From the NCBI GenBank assembly GCA_050633665.1, contig JBOEGY010000007.1:682001-746000 (forward strand): a stretch of DNA of 64,000 bases, given 5' to 3'. Shown in pieces: positions 1 to 7,700 of this stretch (position 1 is its first letter; each line of letters starts with the position of its first letter). Origin of the DNA: JAUIAI01 sp050633665 (GTDB lineage Bacteria; Pseudomonadota; Gammaproteobacteria; Burkholderiales; Burkholderiaceae_E). The position numbers and the translations under genes were made by a program. Below the pieces are notes generated by a model. That model had not been told where the DNA came from, did not search any database, and saw only the letters and a list, made by a program, of their open reading frames with translations.

Positions 1-34
1 CGCCCGGCGCGAGCGGATGAGCAGAAGGTTTCAT
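1..34 (-). CDS. purK: PurK N-terminus (partial, runs off window)
   Basis: Only the first 11 codons are inside the window. The start ATG (complement 32-34) overlaps the purE stop as ATGA, the usual arrangement for coupled genes. The visible residues, MKPSAHPLAPG, would lead into the glycine-rich ATP-grasp start typical of N5-carboxyaminoimidazole ribonucleotide synthase. The purC-purE-purK order is common in proteobacteria. The assignment rests on context and on the overlap, not on any visible motif, so it is tentative. Confidence 0.45.
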   Translation of the reverse strand, partial: MKPSAHPLAPG

Positions 35-537
35 GATGACACCCCCGGCAAGGTCATGGATTGAGCGGCCATTGTCTGGCGTGCACGAAACTCATCAAGC
101 CGGCCCGCCAGTGATTGATCGCGGGTCGCGAGCATCGCGGCGGCAAACAAGGCCGCATTGGCTGCGCCAGCCTCACCGATTGCAAAAGTCGCGACTGGGA
201 TACCGCGCGGCATCTGCACAATGGACAATAGCGAGTCTTCGCCGCGCAGATATCGACTGGGCACCGGCACGCCCAAAACAGGGATTCTTGTTTTTGCTGC
301 GATCATGCCCGGTAAATGCGCAGCTCCGCCCGCGCCGGCAATAATCGCCTGCAGACCGCGAGACTGAGCCGTTTCAGCATAGTCGAACATTTGATCCGGC
401 ATCCGGTGTGCCGAAACGACTTGCGCCTCGAACGGAATTTTCAACTCGGTCAACATGTCACTGGCGTTTTTCATCACGTCCCAGTCACTACTGGACCCCA
501 TGACGATTCCGACCATGGGCACGGTTTTCTGGGTCAT
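31..537 (-). CDS. purE: N5-carboxyaminoimidazole ribonucleotide mutase PurE
   Basis: Cytosolic class I PurE. It converts N5-CAIR to 4-carboxyaminoimidazole ribonucleotide in de novo purine synthesis and acts as an octamer. The 168-residue length is right for the family. The phosphate-binding GSSSDW motif lies at about residues 14-19, the SAHR motif with the catalytic His at about 42-45, and the glycine-rich GAGGAAHLPGM segment at about 68-78. The start overlaps the purC stop by 4 bp (ATGA), and the stop overlaps the putative purK start in the same way, so the three are translationally coupled. Class I PurE works with PurK, which supports the downstream call. Confidence 0.96.
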   Translation of the reverse strand: MTQKTVPMVGIVMGSSSDWDVMKNASDMLTELKIPFEAQVVSAHRMPDQMFDYAETAQSRGLQAIIAGAGGAAHLPGMIAAKTRIPVLGVPVPSRYLRGEDSLLSIVQMPRGIPVATFAIGEAGAANAALFAAAMLATRDQSLAGRLDEFRARQTMAAQSMTLPGVSS

Positions 538-1505
538 GATCTCTCCGGGGCGGACTTGCCCGTAATCAAGCGCAAGGCCTCGCGGTACTTGGCCGCAGTT
601 TGTTCGACGATGTGATTCGGCAATAACGGAGCAGGCTCAGTCTTGGGCCAGTCCGAAAGCGTCTCAAGATAATCGCGCAGAAATTGTTTATCGAATGAAG
701 GCGGCGACATGCCAACCTGATAAGACGACGCCGGCCAGAAACGAGAGGAATCAGCGGTGAGGATTTCATCCATCAGAACCAGTTCGTCGTTTTGATCGAG
801 CCCGAATTCGAACTTGGTATCGGCGATAATGATGCCGCGTTCGAGGGCGAACTCCGCCGCCTTCCGGTAGAGCACCAGACTGATATCTCTGACCTTCTCA
901 GCTAACTCCTGACCGATGGTGGCAGCCATCGTCGTGAACGAAATGTTTTCGTCATGCTCACCCAGTTCGGCTTTTGTCGCCGGCGTGAAAATGGGTTCGG
1001 GTAACTGCTGGGCCTGTTGCAAGCCGACCGGCAACTGAATGCCACAAACTGCCCCGCTGGCCTGATAATCCTTCCAGCCGGAGCCGATCAAATAGCCTCG
1101 AACCACGGCCTCAACCGGCAGCGGTTTGAGCCGTTTTACGACCATTGCCCGGCCCCTGACCTGATCCCGCTCGCCAGGCGCCACGACAGATTCAGGATCA
1201 ATGCCGGTGAGATGGTCCGGCACAATGCCTTTGAGTTGATCAAACCAGAACAACGCCATCTGGTTAAGGACCCGGCCCTTGCCCGGGATGGGTCGCCCCA
1301 TGATGACGTCAAAAGCGGATATCCGATCGGTGGTGACGATGAGCATGGTCTGCTCATCGATTGCATAGTTCTCGCGAACCTTGCCGCGGCCAAGAAGCTC
1401 AAGAGAGGCAATATTGCTCTCAAAGAGGCCGTCTTCCGGGCCCATGCTCGGGCTCATTGCCGGGCTGGTCGTTGCCGGGCCGCTGTCTGGAGTTGAATTA
1501 ACCAT
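534..1505 (-). CDS. purC: SAICAR synthase PurC
   Basis: Phosphoribosylaminoimidazole-succinocarboxamide synthase, which joins aspartate to CAIR using ATP in purine synthesis. Family hallmarks are GRGKVREN (about residue 39), DRISAFDV (about 60), the KPLPVEAVVRGYLIGSGW region (about 127-144) and DTKFEFG (about 229). At 323 residues it belongs to the longer, yeast-like PurC form rather than the short 237-residue E. coli form. The first 25 or so residues are Ser/Pro/Thr-rich and probably disordered; an internal Met at residue 17 or 21 could be the true start. The 1505 start has an AAGGG about 9 bases upstream. It is coupled to purE and lies 34 bp after hyi on the same strand. Confidence 0.95.
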   Translation of the reverse strand: MVNSTPDSGPATTSPAMSPSMGPEDGLFESNIASLELLGRGKVRENYAIDEQTMLIVTTDRISAFDVIMGRPIPGKGRVLNQMALFWFDQLKGIVPDHLTGIDPESVVAPGERDQVRGRAMVVKRLKPLPVEAVVRGYLIGSGWKDYQASGAVCGIQLPVGLQQAQQLPEPIFTPATKAELGEHDENISFTTMAATIGQELAEKVRDISLVLYRKAAEFALERGIIIADTKFEFGLDQNDELVLMDEILTADSSRFWPASSYQVGMSPPSFDKQFLRDYLETLSDWPKTEPAPLLPNHIVEQTAAKYREALRLITGKSAPERS

Positions 1506-1539
1506 CGCGCAAAACCCTTATTGTGCCTTATTGGCAGTC

Positions 1540-2325
1540 TTACTGAGATGCCCGGTATGGCGCAAACCAGCCCAACCCCGCAGAGGTCTCGCCTTTGGGG
1601 CGATACTCGCAACCAATCGAGCCATCAAACCCCAGAGAGTCAATCAGATCAAACAGATACGGGTAATTGACCTCGCCCAGATCCGGCTCATGCCGGTCCG
1701 GCACCCCGGCAATCTGGAAATGATCAACCGAGGCCAGATTGGCTTCGATCTTGCGGGCCAGATCACCCTCGACAATCTGGCAATGGTACAAATCCATTTG
1801 CACCTTCAGGTTATCTGCACCAACCGCTTTGATAGCGGCCAGTGCGTCCGCCTGCGTATTGAGCAGATATCCCGGCACGTCACGCGGATTGATTGGTTCC
1901 AGCAAGCCATTCAGGCCGGCTGCCTTCAGTTTGACCGCTCCCGCTGCCAGATTTTCAAGATACTTGTCCCATTGCTTTTCGGCATTGGCGTCATCCGGAC
2001 ACAGTCCCGCCATCAGATGAATCCGCGGACATTCGAGCGCCAGCGCGTATTCGATCGCCATATCAACGCCATCGAGAAACTCCTGCTCACGACCCGGCAG
2101 ACTGGCTAGTCCCCGCTCGTTGTTTTCCCAGTCTCCGGGAGGCGCATTAAACAAGGCCTGACGCAGGCCCGCCGACTGCAGCGCCGACCGCACTTCCTGC
2201 GTAGAGAAGTCGTAAGGGAACAGGAATTCGACCGCTTTGAAACCATCTTTGCTCGCGGCGGCAAAGCGATCCAGAAACTCGTGCTCGGTGTACATCATGG
2301 ACAGGTTGGCAGCAAAATCGGGCAA
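1540..2325 (-). CDS. hyi: Hydroxypyruvate isomerase (Hyi), TTG start
   Basis: TIM-barrel sugar isomerase of the AP-endonuclease-2 superfamily. It interconverts hydroxypyruvate and tartronate semialdehyde in glyoxylate/glycerate metabolism. The N-terminal FAANLSMMY and FKAVEFLFPYDF segments, the middle EPIN, and the C-terminal GCEYRPKGETSAGLGW closely match E. coli Hyi from memory. The open frame extends upstream to 2538, but homology begins right after a TTG at 2325, giving 261 residues, close to the 258 of E. coli Hyi; a GAGAAG sits just upstream. The longer reading would overlap the divergent carboxylase gene. It precedes purC by 34 bp on the same strand, so it may head the purine transcript. 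Ligands of the OtnI subgroup are possible alternatives. Confidence 0.85.
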   Translation of the reverse strand: MPDFAANLSMMYTEHEFLDRFAAASKDGFKAVEFLFPYDFSTQEVRSALQSAGLRQALFNAPPGDWENNERGLASLPGREQEFLDGVDMAIEYALALECPRIHLMAGLCPDDANAEKQWDKYLENLAAGAVKLKAAGLNGLLEPINPRDVPGYLLNTQADALAAIKAVGADNLKVQMDLYHCQIVEGDLARKIEANLASVDHFQIAGVPDRHEPDLGEVNYPYLFDLIDSLGFDGSIGCEYRPKGETSAGLGWFAPYRASQ

Positions 2326-2444
2326 TTGTCTTCTCGTGCGATGATTGAAACCGCGATCATAGCCTTGGCGCTTGCGAGTCAGCAAAACTAAACGCTCAGG
2401 CTTCCCGGAACTCAACATTCGACTAATAAGAAGGACGACAACAC

Positions 2445-3992
2445 ATGAGTTGGCAAGCAGAACTTGACGACCTTGGCCGGCGACAGGCCTTGGCCCGGAA
2501 AATGGGGGGCGAAGAAAAAGTCGCTCGTCATATCTCAAATGGCAAACTACCCGTACGCGACCGAGTCGCCGGGCTCGCCGACAAGGGGAGTTTCCGGGAA
2601 ATCGGTTCTGCGACCGGGGTTGCCCAGTATGACGACGAAGGCAATCTGCTCGACCTGATGCCTACCAATGTTGTTTGCGGACAAGCCTTGGTCAACGGAC
2701 GATCAGTCTTTGTAACTGCGGACGATTTCACCGTGCGGGGCGGCGCCAATGACGGCGGCCTGAAGGACAAATTCACGTTCGCCGAGAGCTTTGCCCGTAA
2801 TTGGCAGATACCGCTGATCCGGCTGGTCGACGGCACCGGCGGCGGCGGCTCGGTCAAACACCTGGAGACCGCCGGGCGGACGTTTCTGCCCGACTCGGCC
2901 CAGCTCACAGGCATGGCCGAGGCACTAAGCGAGATTCCGGTTGTCGCGCTGGGTCTGGGCTCAGTGGCCGGAATGGGTGCTGCCCGCGTTTGCGCTAGCC
3001 ATTATTCAGTCATGATCAAAGGAACTTCACAGCTATTCGCCGCCGGCCCGCCGGTCGTGGCGCGCGCTGGCGAGAAACTGACCAAGGAAGAGTTGGGCGG
3101 CTCGGCAATTCACGTGGCGAACGGCACCGTCGATGACGCGGTCGACTCGGAAGCCGAGGCGTTCAAGCGGGCCGGACAATTTCTTTCCTATTTGCCGAAC
3201 AATACGCGCGAACTGCCGCCCCGGCTGCCCTGCGATGACCCGGCCGACCGGGAAGATGAAGCCTTGTTATCGGCGATTCCCAAAGATGTGCGCAAAGTCT
3301 ACAAAATGCGCCCGATTATCACTTCGCTGACGGATAAGGACAGCTGGTTTGAAATAGGCCGCGGCTGGGGGAAATCGGTTATTACCGGCCTGGCCCGACT
3401 TGATGGCTGGCCGGTAGCGGTGCTGGCCAGCGACCCCTATCACTATGCAGGCGCCTGGACCACAGACGCCTGCCACAAAGCAATCAGACTGGTCGATCTC
3501 GCAGAAACCTTCCATTTGCCGGTGGTTCATCTGGTGGACATTCCGGGATTTCGTATCGGCAAGGAAGCCGAGCAAAGCGGCGTAATGCGGGCCGGCAGCC
3601 AGGCGTTGGTCGCGTTGCGGCAAACCAAAGTCCCCTGGTGCGCCATCGTGGTACGCAAGGCTTACGGGATGGCTGCACTAACCCAGCGCAACGGCTCACC
3701 AAGTTTCACCCGCTATGCCTGGCCGTCGGCTGAATGGGGGTCGCTACCGATTGCCGGCGGCGTTCAGGCAGCTTATCGCTCCGAGATTGAAGCCTCATCG
3801 GACCCCGACGCCACCCGCGCCGAGATCGAAAAGCGGCTCGCCCGGGTTCAGTCGCCGCTACGCAGTGCCGAAGCCTTTGGCATTGAAGAGATGATCGACC
3901 CGCGTAAAACCCGTTCTTGCCTGACGGCGTTTGCGAATCTGGCCGCCCCGCTGCGGGACAGTCGCGCCAGCGGACATCTCTATCGCCCCTGA
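2445..3992 (+). CDS. Acyl-CoA carboxylase, carboxyltransferase (beta) subunit
   Basis: Carboxyltransferase of the propionyl-/acyl-/methylcrotonyl-CoA carboxylase family, with two crotonase-fold halves that move CO2 from carboxybiotin to an acyl-CoA. The 515-residue length fits. Visible features are DRVAGLADKGSFREIG (about 39-54), the glycine-rich VDGTGGGGSV oxyanion-hole region (about 127-136), and in the second half the VHLVDIPGFRIG segment (about 363-374) followed by MRAGSQALVAL. The start at 2445 has AAGAAGGA upstream. No biotin carboxylase or biotin carrier gene is nearby, so its partner must be encoded elsewhere. The acyl-CoA substrate cannot be read from the sequence. It is divergent from hyi. 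Confidence 0.85.
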   Translation: MSWQAELDDLGRRQALARKMGGEEKVARHISNGKLPVRDRVAGLADKGSFREIGSATGVAQYDDEGNLLDLMPTNVVCGQALVNGRSVFVTADDFTVRGGANDGGLKDKFTFAESFARNWQIPLIRLVDGTGGGGSVKHLETAGRTFLPDSAQLTGMAEALSEIPVVALGLGSVAGMGAARVCASHYSVMIKGTSQLFAAGPPVVARAGEKLTKEELGGSAIHVANGTVDDAVDSEAEAFKRAGQFLSYLPNNTRELPPRLPCDDPADREDEALLSAIPKDVRKVYKMRPIITSLTDKDSWFEIGRGWGKSVITGLARLDGWPVAVLASDPYHYAGAWTTDACHKAIRLVDLAETFHLPVVHLVDIPGFRIGKEAEQSGVMRAGSQALVALRQTKVPWCAIVVRKAYGMAALTQRNGSPSFTRYAWPSAEWGSLPIAGGVQAAYRSEIEASSDPDATRAEIEKRLARVQSPLRSAEAFGIEEMIDPRKTRSCLTAFANLAAPLRDSRASGHLYRP

Positions 3993-4012
3993 TGTTCGTC
4001 CGCAGCGGTTGA

Positions 4013-4648
4013 TCAGTCTTTCTGGCGGGCTCGCCAGAAAGACTGCGCGGCCTGCGCTTCGTCGAGTTGATCCATATGCCATTCGCGCGGCGCCTCTACC
4101 GGGTAAAAGCCGGGCTCGGTGGTTTCGATCGAACCCTGCAACCGGCCGCCGGTTCGCTCACATAAGTACAGCAGATGAAAACTGGTGTGCGGCGAACCGA
4201 AATCGCCGGGCAGGCGGGTCCTGATGCGAATCAACGGCCCGACCGTCACCTCAAGGCCGGATTCTTCAACCACCTCTTTAGCGCATGATTGCTCAGGCGT
4301 CATGTTGACTTCGGCCCATCCCCCTGGCAAACACCAGGTCTGATCCTGAACGCGGTTAACCAGCAGCAAAGATCCGTCCGGCTCGAAAACGGCGGCGGAC
4401 ACGCCGACTTTGGGTGTTGCATAACCCAGTTCGGCAGACAGTCGATCCGCGACCGCCGCAGCGTCCAGCGCGCTGATCGCCGCATACTCGCGGCTGACCA
4501 CTTCGAGTAAGTGCTGATAACGAACCCGGTCAAACGGTGCCCGCGAAAACCCCAGGCCGGTTTGGGCAACGGCCCGAATTTCCTCAAGCAGATTCAAGTG
4601 ACCGGATGGCGGCCGGGCTTCAGTGTCATGCATGGCGAATCGGGTCAA
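4013..4648 (-). CDS. Nudix hydrolase, YjhB-like
   Basis: Two-part protein: an N-terminal helical segment (about 20-75, EEIRAVAQTGLGFS) of the kind found in YjhB-type Nudix proteins, then a Nudix fold. The Nudix box runs from about residue 110 to 132. Its metal-binding core EVVEES is intact, but the first conserved Glu is Met116 and the usual Arg is Lys124, so it is a variant box. It probably hydrolyses a nucleoside-diphosphate-linked compound; the substrate is unknown. It follows the lipoprotein gene by 5 bp on the same strand and may end the azlCD transcript. An internal Met (residue 6) is an alternative start. Confidence 0.85.
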   Translation of the reverse strand: MTRFAMHDTEARPPSGHLNLLEEIRAVAQTGLGFSRAPFDRVRYQHLLEVVSREYAAISALDAAAVADRLSAELGYATPKVGVSAAVFEPDGSLLLVNRVQDQTWCLPGGWAEVNMTPEQSCAKEVVEESGLEVTVGPLIRIRTRLPGDFGSPHTSFHLLYLCERTGGRLQGSIETTEPGFYPVEAPREWHMDQLDEAQAAQSFWRARQKD

Positions 4649-4653
4649 CTCCG

Positions 4654-5148
4654 TTAGTCGAGTGTCGCATCCAGGAATACCGTGATCGGGCCGCAGCGAT
4701 CTTCGCGCACGCGCACATCCCGGTAAACAAAAGTCTGGCTTACTGTATCACCAGGGCGCCGCGCCGAGACGAAGACATCAAACAGGCCAACCCGATCAAA
4801 CCCGCCCGCCAGCGAGTACAACAATCCGTCATTGGCTCGCAAGTAGGGGCGCATGACGCTGACCCCGCCCCGGCCGTCAACTTCGCCTTCCGCGTCAACC
4901 CCAAGGCGCAGACCATCTTCGGCGGCAAAAAATTCGACAACAACAGCCGGGTACGCGTATCGACCACAGTTGGCATCGCGAGAGTCATGGTGGTAGTCAT
5001 AACCCCCTTCGTAGTAAAAGCCGTCCGACCCGATGGCGAAATAGCCTTCGCCGCACGCGCTCAGCAACAAGCCCATAATCGCTACCGCCAGAACCCGGCT
5101 GACTCGGGCTGGCGAAAAACGCTGCAAAGAGGTTTTGATCTGGTTCAT
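4654..5148 (-). CDS. Predicted lipoprotein of unknown function
   Basis: A 164-residue protein with a signal sequence (basic SPARVSR, hydrophobic core at about 20-30) ending in the lipobox LLSAC, with Cys32 as the lipidated residue. The mature start, Gly-Glu-Gly at +2 to +4, contains no Asp at +2, so an outer-membrane location is likely. After it comes a Tyr/Gly/Asp-rich stretch (about 34-55) and a domain with two further cysteines (about 60 and 152) that could form a disulfide. I do not recognise the family. It sits between azlD and the Nudix gene on the same strand. Confidence 0.7.
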   Translation of the reverse strand: MNQIKTSLQRFSPARVSRVLAVAIMGLLLSACGEGYFAIGSDGFYYEGGYDYHHDSRDANCGRYAYPAVVVEFFAAEDGLRLGVDAEGEVDGRGGVSVMRPYLRANDGLLYSLAGGFDRVGLFDVFVSARRPGDTVSQTFVYRDVRVREDRCGPITVFLDATLD

Positions 5149-5219
5149 CCTGAGGTCCCGGTTTTCATCATTTTGACCTTAGAACGCCATGCCAGCCGAT
5201 CAGTTGACGCAAGCATCTG

Positions 5220-5522
5220 TTACAAAAGCAACCGGATCAGTGCCACAACTATCACGCCGCCACTCATTGCCACAATCAGATTGAGTTTTCGAATGGCGAG
5301 CCCCAGCGTCACAACAGCGCCCGCTATCAAATCTATTTCGCCGGATACAAACGACGGCGTCGCAATCGCGACCAAAAGCGTAGAAGGCAAGGTTGCAAAA
5401 AACCGTTGCCAGAATGAGGTCTGCGGAATCCACTGCGCCAGTGTCACCCCGGCGACACGGGAAAAATAGCTCACTAACCCGAGTAATCCGATTGCAAGCC
5501 ATGCGTCATATGCCGGGATCAT
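5220..5522 (-). CDS. azlD: AzlD-family branched-chain amino acid exporter subunit
   Basis: Small hydrophobic protein of 100 residues with about four membrane segments, typical for AzlD, the partner of AzlC in export of branched-chain amino acids or analogues. The start is ATG at 5522, overlapping the azlC stop by 4 bp (ATGA). The frame stays open far upstream through azlC, but that part is out-of-frame sequence of azlC. Visible features are the LLGLVSYFSR segment near the N-terminus and a tail of hydrophobic helices. The pair is inner-membrane. Confidence 0.85.
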   Translation of the reverse strand: MIPAYDAWLAIGLLGLVSYFSRVAGVTLAQWIPQTSFWQRFFATLPSTLLVAIATPSFVSGEIDLIAGAVVTLGLAIRKLNLIVAMSGGVIVVALIRLLL

Positions 5523-6247
5523 CTTGCCTTGCCTCCTGCCACTGCTCCGGCGAACGCGCCAGCAATACCGCCTGCAACAATATAAGCACTGCCGTCGACG
5601 GTGAGGTGAACCAATGCACCCACCGAGCCGGCTACGATCCACGGCAGCAAACTGGTTCGCCCGACCCAACTTCCACCTGCCAGGCCGATAAGCGCCGCTG
5701 CGACCGCGAAGTCCAGTCCCCATTGCGCGGTTGCTGCCAACGGGACCGGCACAAAATACCCGGCGAGCGAGGACGCCACCCAGGCTGAATAAATCGACAC
5801 GCTCGCGCCCAGTAAGTATCCCAGGCCGATACCGTTCTTGCCCATGCGACGCATACTCATGGCCCAACTCATATCGTTCAGAAAGAACAACGTCGCACAA
5901 CGGGCGGCCGGCGAAGACGGACCAAACGCCGGCGCAAGTGTCGCGCCCATCAGCAGGTAACGAGCATTGACCGCCAGCACCGCTAACAGCAATGACGGCA
6001 GAGACATCTGAGCCGACCAGCGCTCCAGTGCGACAAACTGCGCGGTGCCCGAAGAAACATAAGCCGACATTGCAATGGTTTGCCACAGGTCCAGCAAAGG
6101 CTGAGCCAGCAAACCAAAAACGAAGCCCCACGGGGCAGCGCTGAACATTAACGGCACCGACTCACGGGCGCCCAGCCGGACGTCGTACCAGCAATATTGC
6201 GCGGTCTGCTCCGGTGTGGCGGCAGCGGATGGGGGAGACTTGCTCAT
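5519..6247 (-). CDS. azlC: AzlC-family branched-chain amino acid permease
   Basis: Large subunit of an AzlCD-type exporter, 242 residues, multi-spanning inner-membrane protein. It has the family start GARESVPLMFSAAPWGFVFGLL (about residues 27-48, shown in two blocks here: GARESVPLMF and APWGFVFGLL), a conserved VALERWSAQMSLPSLLLAV region and the FFLNDMSWAM segment (about 116-125). It overlaps azlD by 4 bp. Its promoter must lie in 6248-6365, shared with the divergent gene at 6366. The substrate is inferred from the family only. Confidence 0.88.
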   Translation of the reverse strand: MSKSPPSAAATPEQTAQYCWYDVRLGARESVPLMFSAAPWGFVFGLLAQPLLDLWQTIAMSAYVSSGTAQFVALERWSAQMSLPSLLLAVLAVNARYLLMGATLAPAFGPSSPAARCATLFFLNDMSWAMSMRRMGKNGIGLGYLLGASVSIYSAWVASSLAGYFVPVPLAATAQWGLDFAVAAALIGLAGGSWVGRTSLLPWIVAGSVGALVHLTVDGSAYIVAGGIAGAFAGAVAGGKAR

Positions 6248-6365
6248 CAGAGGTTATCAGGGGCTCGACTGCCCGTTGACGGATAGGGCCGACTTTGGAG
6301 CCGGTCGGCTACCATCATCATAGGGGACGGATAATAGCGTCCGTTGAAAAAGACTTAGACACACG

Positions 6366-7358
6366 ATGAATCAGTCAGGCGGAGTCAATCAGACCATCAA
6401 GACGTTTGCCGCGAGAATCAGTCTGCTAGTTTTGCGGGCGTTGATTGTTCCTGCTGCAGCGGCTTCGGCTATCGCGGCATTTGCGAGTCATTGGTGGTTT
6501 GCCGATCTGATGACCCATTTTCGACTGCAATATCTGTTGGTCGGACTCATTGGTCTGGTGCCAATGATCTTGCTCAAGCGTCGCGGCCTCGCCTGTCTTG
6601 CCGCAGTATGTCTCGTGCTAAACCTGTATCCGGCGGTGCAGTATTTTCAATCCCCGCAATATCAGTCTGCCGGCCAGGAAGACCGGCTGGTCGTCCCTCT
6701 CCGCGTCGCCGGGCTGAACGTCTTTTTTCGTAACAGCAACTATGCAGGCGTTGCCACCTGGATGAAGCAGGAACAGCCCGATGTTGTGGTGTTGGTCGAA
6801 GCCAGCGCCCGCTGGCAAGAAGCGCTAAGCAAACTGGCGCCGGCCTGGCAATACCAGCACCTCGCCGTCAAACCGGGGCGCAGCGGCAAACTCATTCTGT
6901 CTCGAATTCCCATTGAACAGATCCGGGCACTCGATTCCAAAAACGTGCGCTCACCTACCCCGGTCGCCACGTTCAATCATCGCGGCGCGCGGTTCAGGCT
7001 TGCCGCAGTTCACACAATCTGGCCAATGGGTGAAGCCAGAACCGCGGAGCGCAATGAATCGCTGAACCACCTGGAAAGACAGGCCAGTTTGCCCGGCCCG
7101 CCATTGATTGCGATAGGAGACTTCAATATTTCACCGTTCTCACCGCACTTTCAAGCGCTGGCAAACAGAGGCAAGCTGATTCGCGCGGCTGCCGGACATG
7201 GCTGGCTACCCACCTGGCCGGTGTTCTTACCAGCCGCCGGTATTCAGATTGACCATGTACTGGTCTCTCCGGTTATTACAGTGGACGGCATCAAAACGCG
7301 CAGCGAATTAGGCTCTGACCACCGCGCAATCCTTGTCGATCTCAGCCTGCCCCGCTAG
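6366..7358 (+). CDS. Membrane-anchored endonuclease/exonuclease/phosphatase family protein
   Basis: 330 residues. The N-terminal third holds about three hydrophobic segments (roughly 17-38, 50-68 and 73-92); the rest is an endonuclease/exonuclease/phosphatase fold facing the other side of the membrane. Catalytic landmarks are the Glu in VVLVEAS (about 143), the GDFN motif (about 254-257) and the terminal SDHRAILVDL (about 317-326). Proteins of this layout resemble E. coli YafD. The family cleaves phosphodiester or phosphomonoester bonds in nucleic acids, inositides or lipids, so the substrate is open. Divergent from azlC. Confidence 0.85.
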   Translation: MNQSGGVNQTIKTFAARISLLVLRALIVPAAAASAIAAFASHWWFADLMTHFRLQYLLVGLIGLVPMILLKRRGLACLAAVCLVLNLYPAVQYFQSPQYQSAGQEDRLVVPLRVAGLNVFFRNSNYAGVATWMKQEQPDVVVLVEASARWQEALSKLAPAWQYQHLAVKPGRSGKLILSRIPIEQIRALDSKNVRSPTPVATFNHRGARFRLAAVHTIWPMGEARTAERNESLNHLERQASLPGPPLIAIGDFNISPFSPHFQALANRGKLIRAAAGHGWLPTWPVFLPAAGIQIDHVLVSPVITVDGIKTRSELGSDHRAILVDLSLPR

Positions 7359-7457
7359 CGGCCAGGCCAAAACAATTTTTGTTACGCTTACAGAAACCCG
7401 GACATTGAATCCAAGGGTAGATTGGCGACTCCACAGCAGATCAGAAGGCAGCCGCCA

Positions 7458-7682
7458 ATGGCTCATCCAGACTCGACAGACACCCGACCCGACGATGACG
7501 GCTCAATCAACGGCGGCATCAACCTGGGCGCCGTGAACTGCCCTTGTTGTCGCGAACGTATGCCTGCGCTGCGTATTCCCACCGGTGTACACCGGATGAT
7601 GTGGGGCGGGTTCGTCTGCCCGGGTTGCAAGACGCAACTGGACAAATGGGGCGAGCCGCTCAGCTCGCCCACGGCCGCCTGA
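7458..7682 (+). CDS. Small zinc-ribbon protein
   Basis: A 74-residue protein with paired cysteines, CPCC (28-31) and CPGC (54-57), the spacing of a treble-clef or zinc-ribbon fold, preceded by an Asp/Gly-rich flexible N-terminus. I chose ATG at 7458 because AGAAGG lies 9 bases upstream; a TTG at 7422 is in frame but has weaker support. It ends 19 bp from the convergent fba stop. No family recognised; a role in nucleic acid or protein binding is only a guess. Confidence 0.6.
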   Translation: MAHPDSTDTRPDDDGSINGGINLGAVNCPCCRERMPALRIPTGVHRMMWGGFVCPGCKTQLDKWGEPLSSPTAA

Positions 7683-7700
7683 GCGGCCTGGTATGCCTGT

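Noticed and set aside
1381..2109. 242-codon plus-strand frame across purC and hyi
   Set aside because: Antisense to two well-supported genes, no family features.
4537..5469. 310-codon open frame on the plus strand over the Nudix, lipoprotein and azlD genes
   Set aside because: It is antisense to three supported genes, is rich in Ala/Arg/Pro and has no motif or ribosome binding site.
5523..6131. N-terminal extension of the azlD frame
   Set aside because: This part reads azlC in another frame; AzlD begins at the ATG overlapping the azlC stop.
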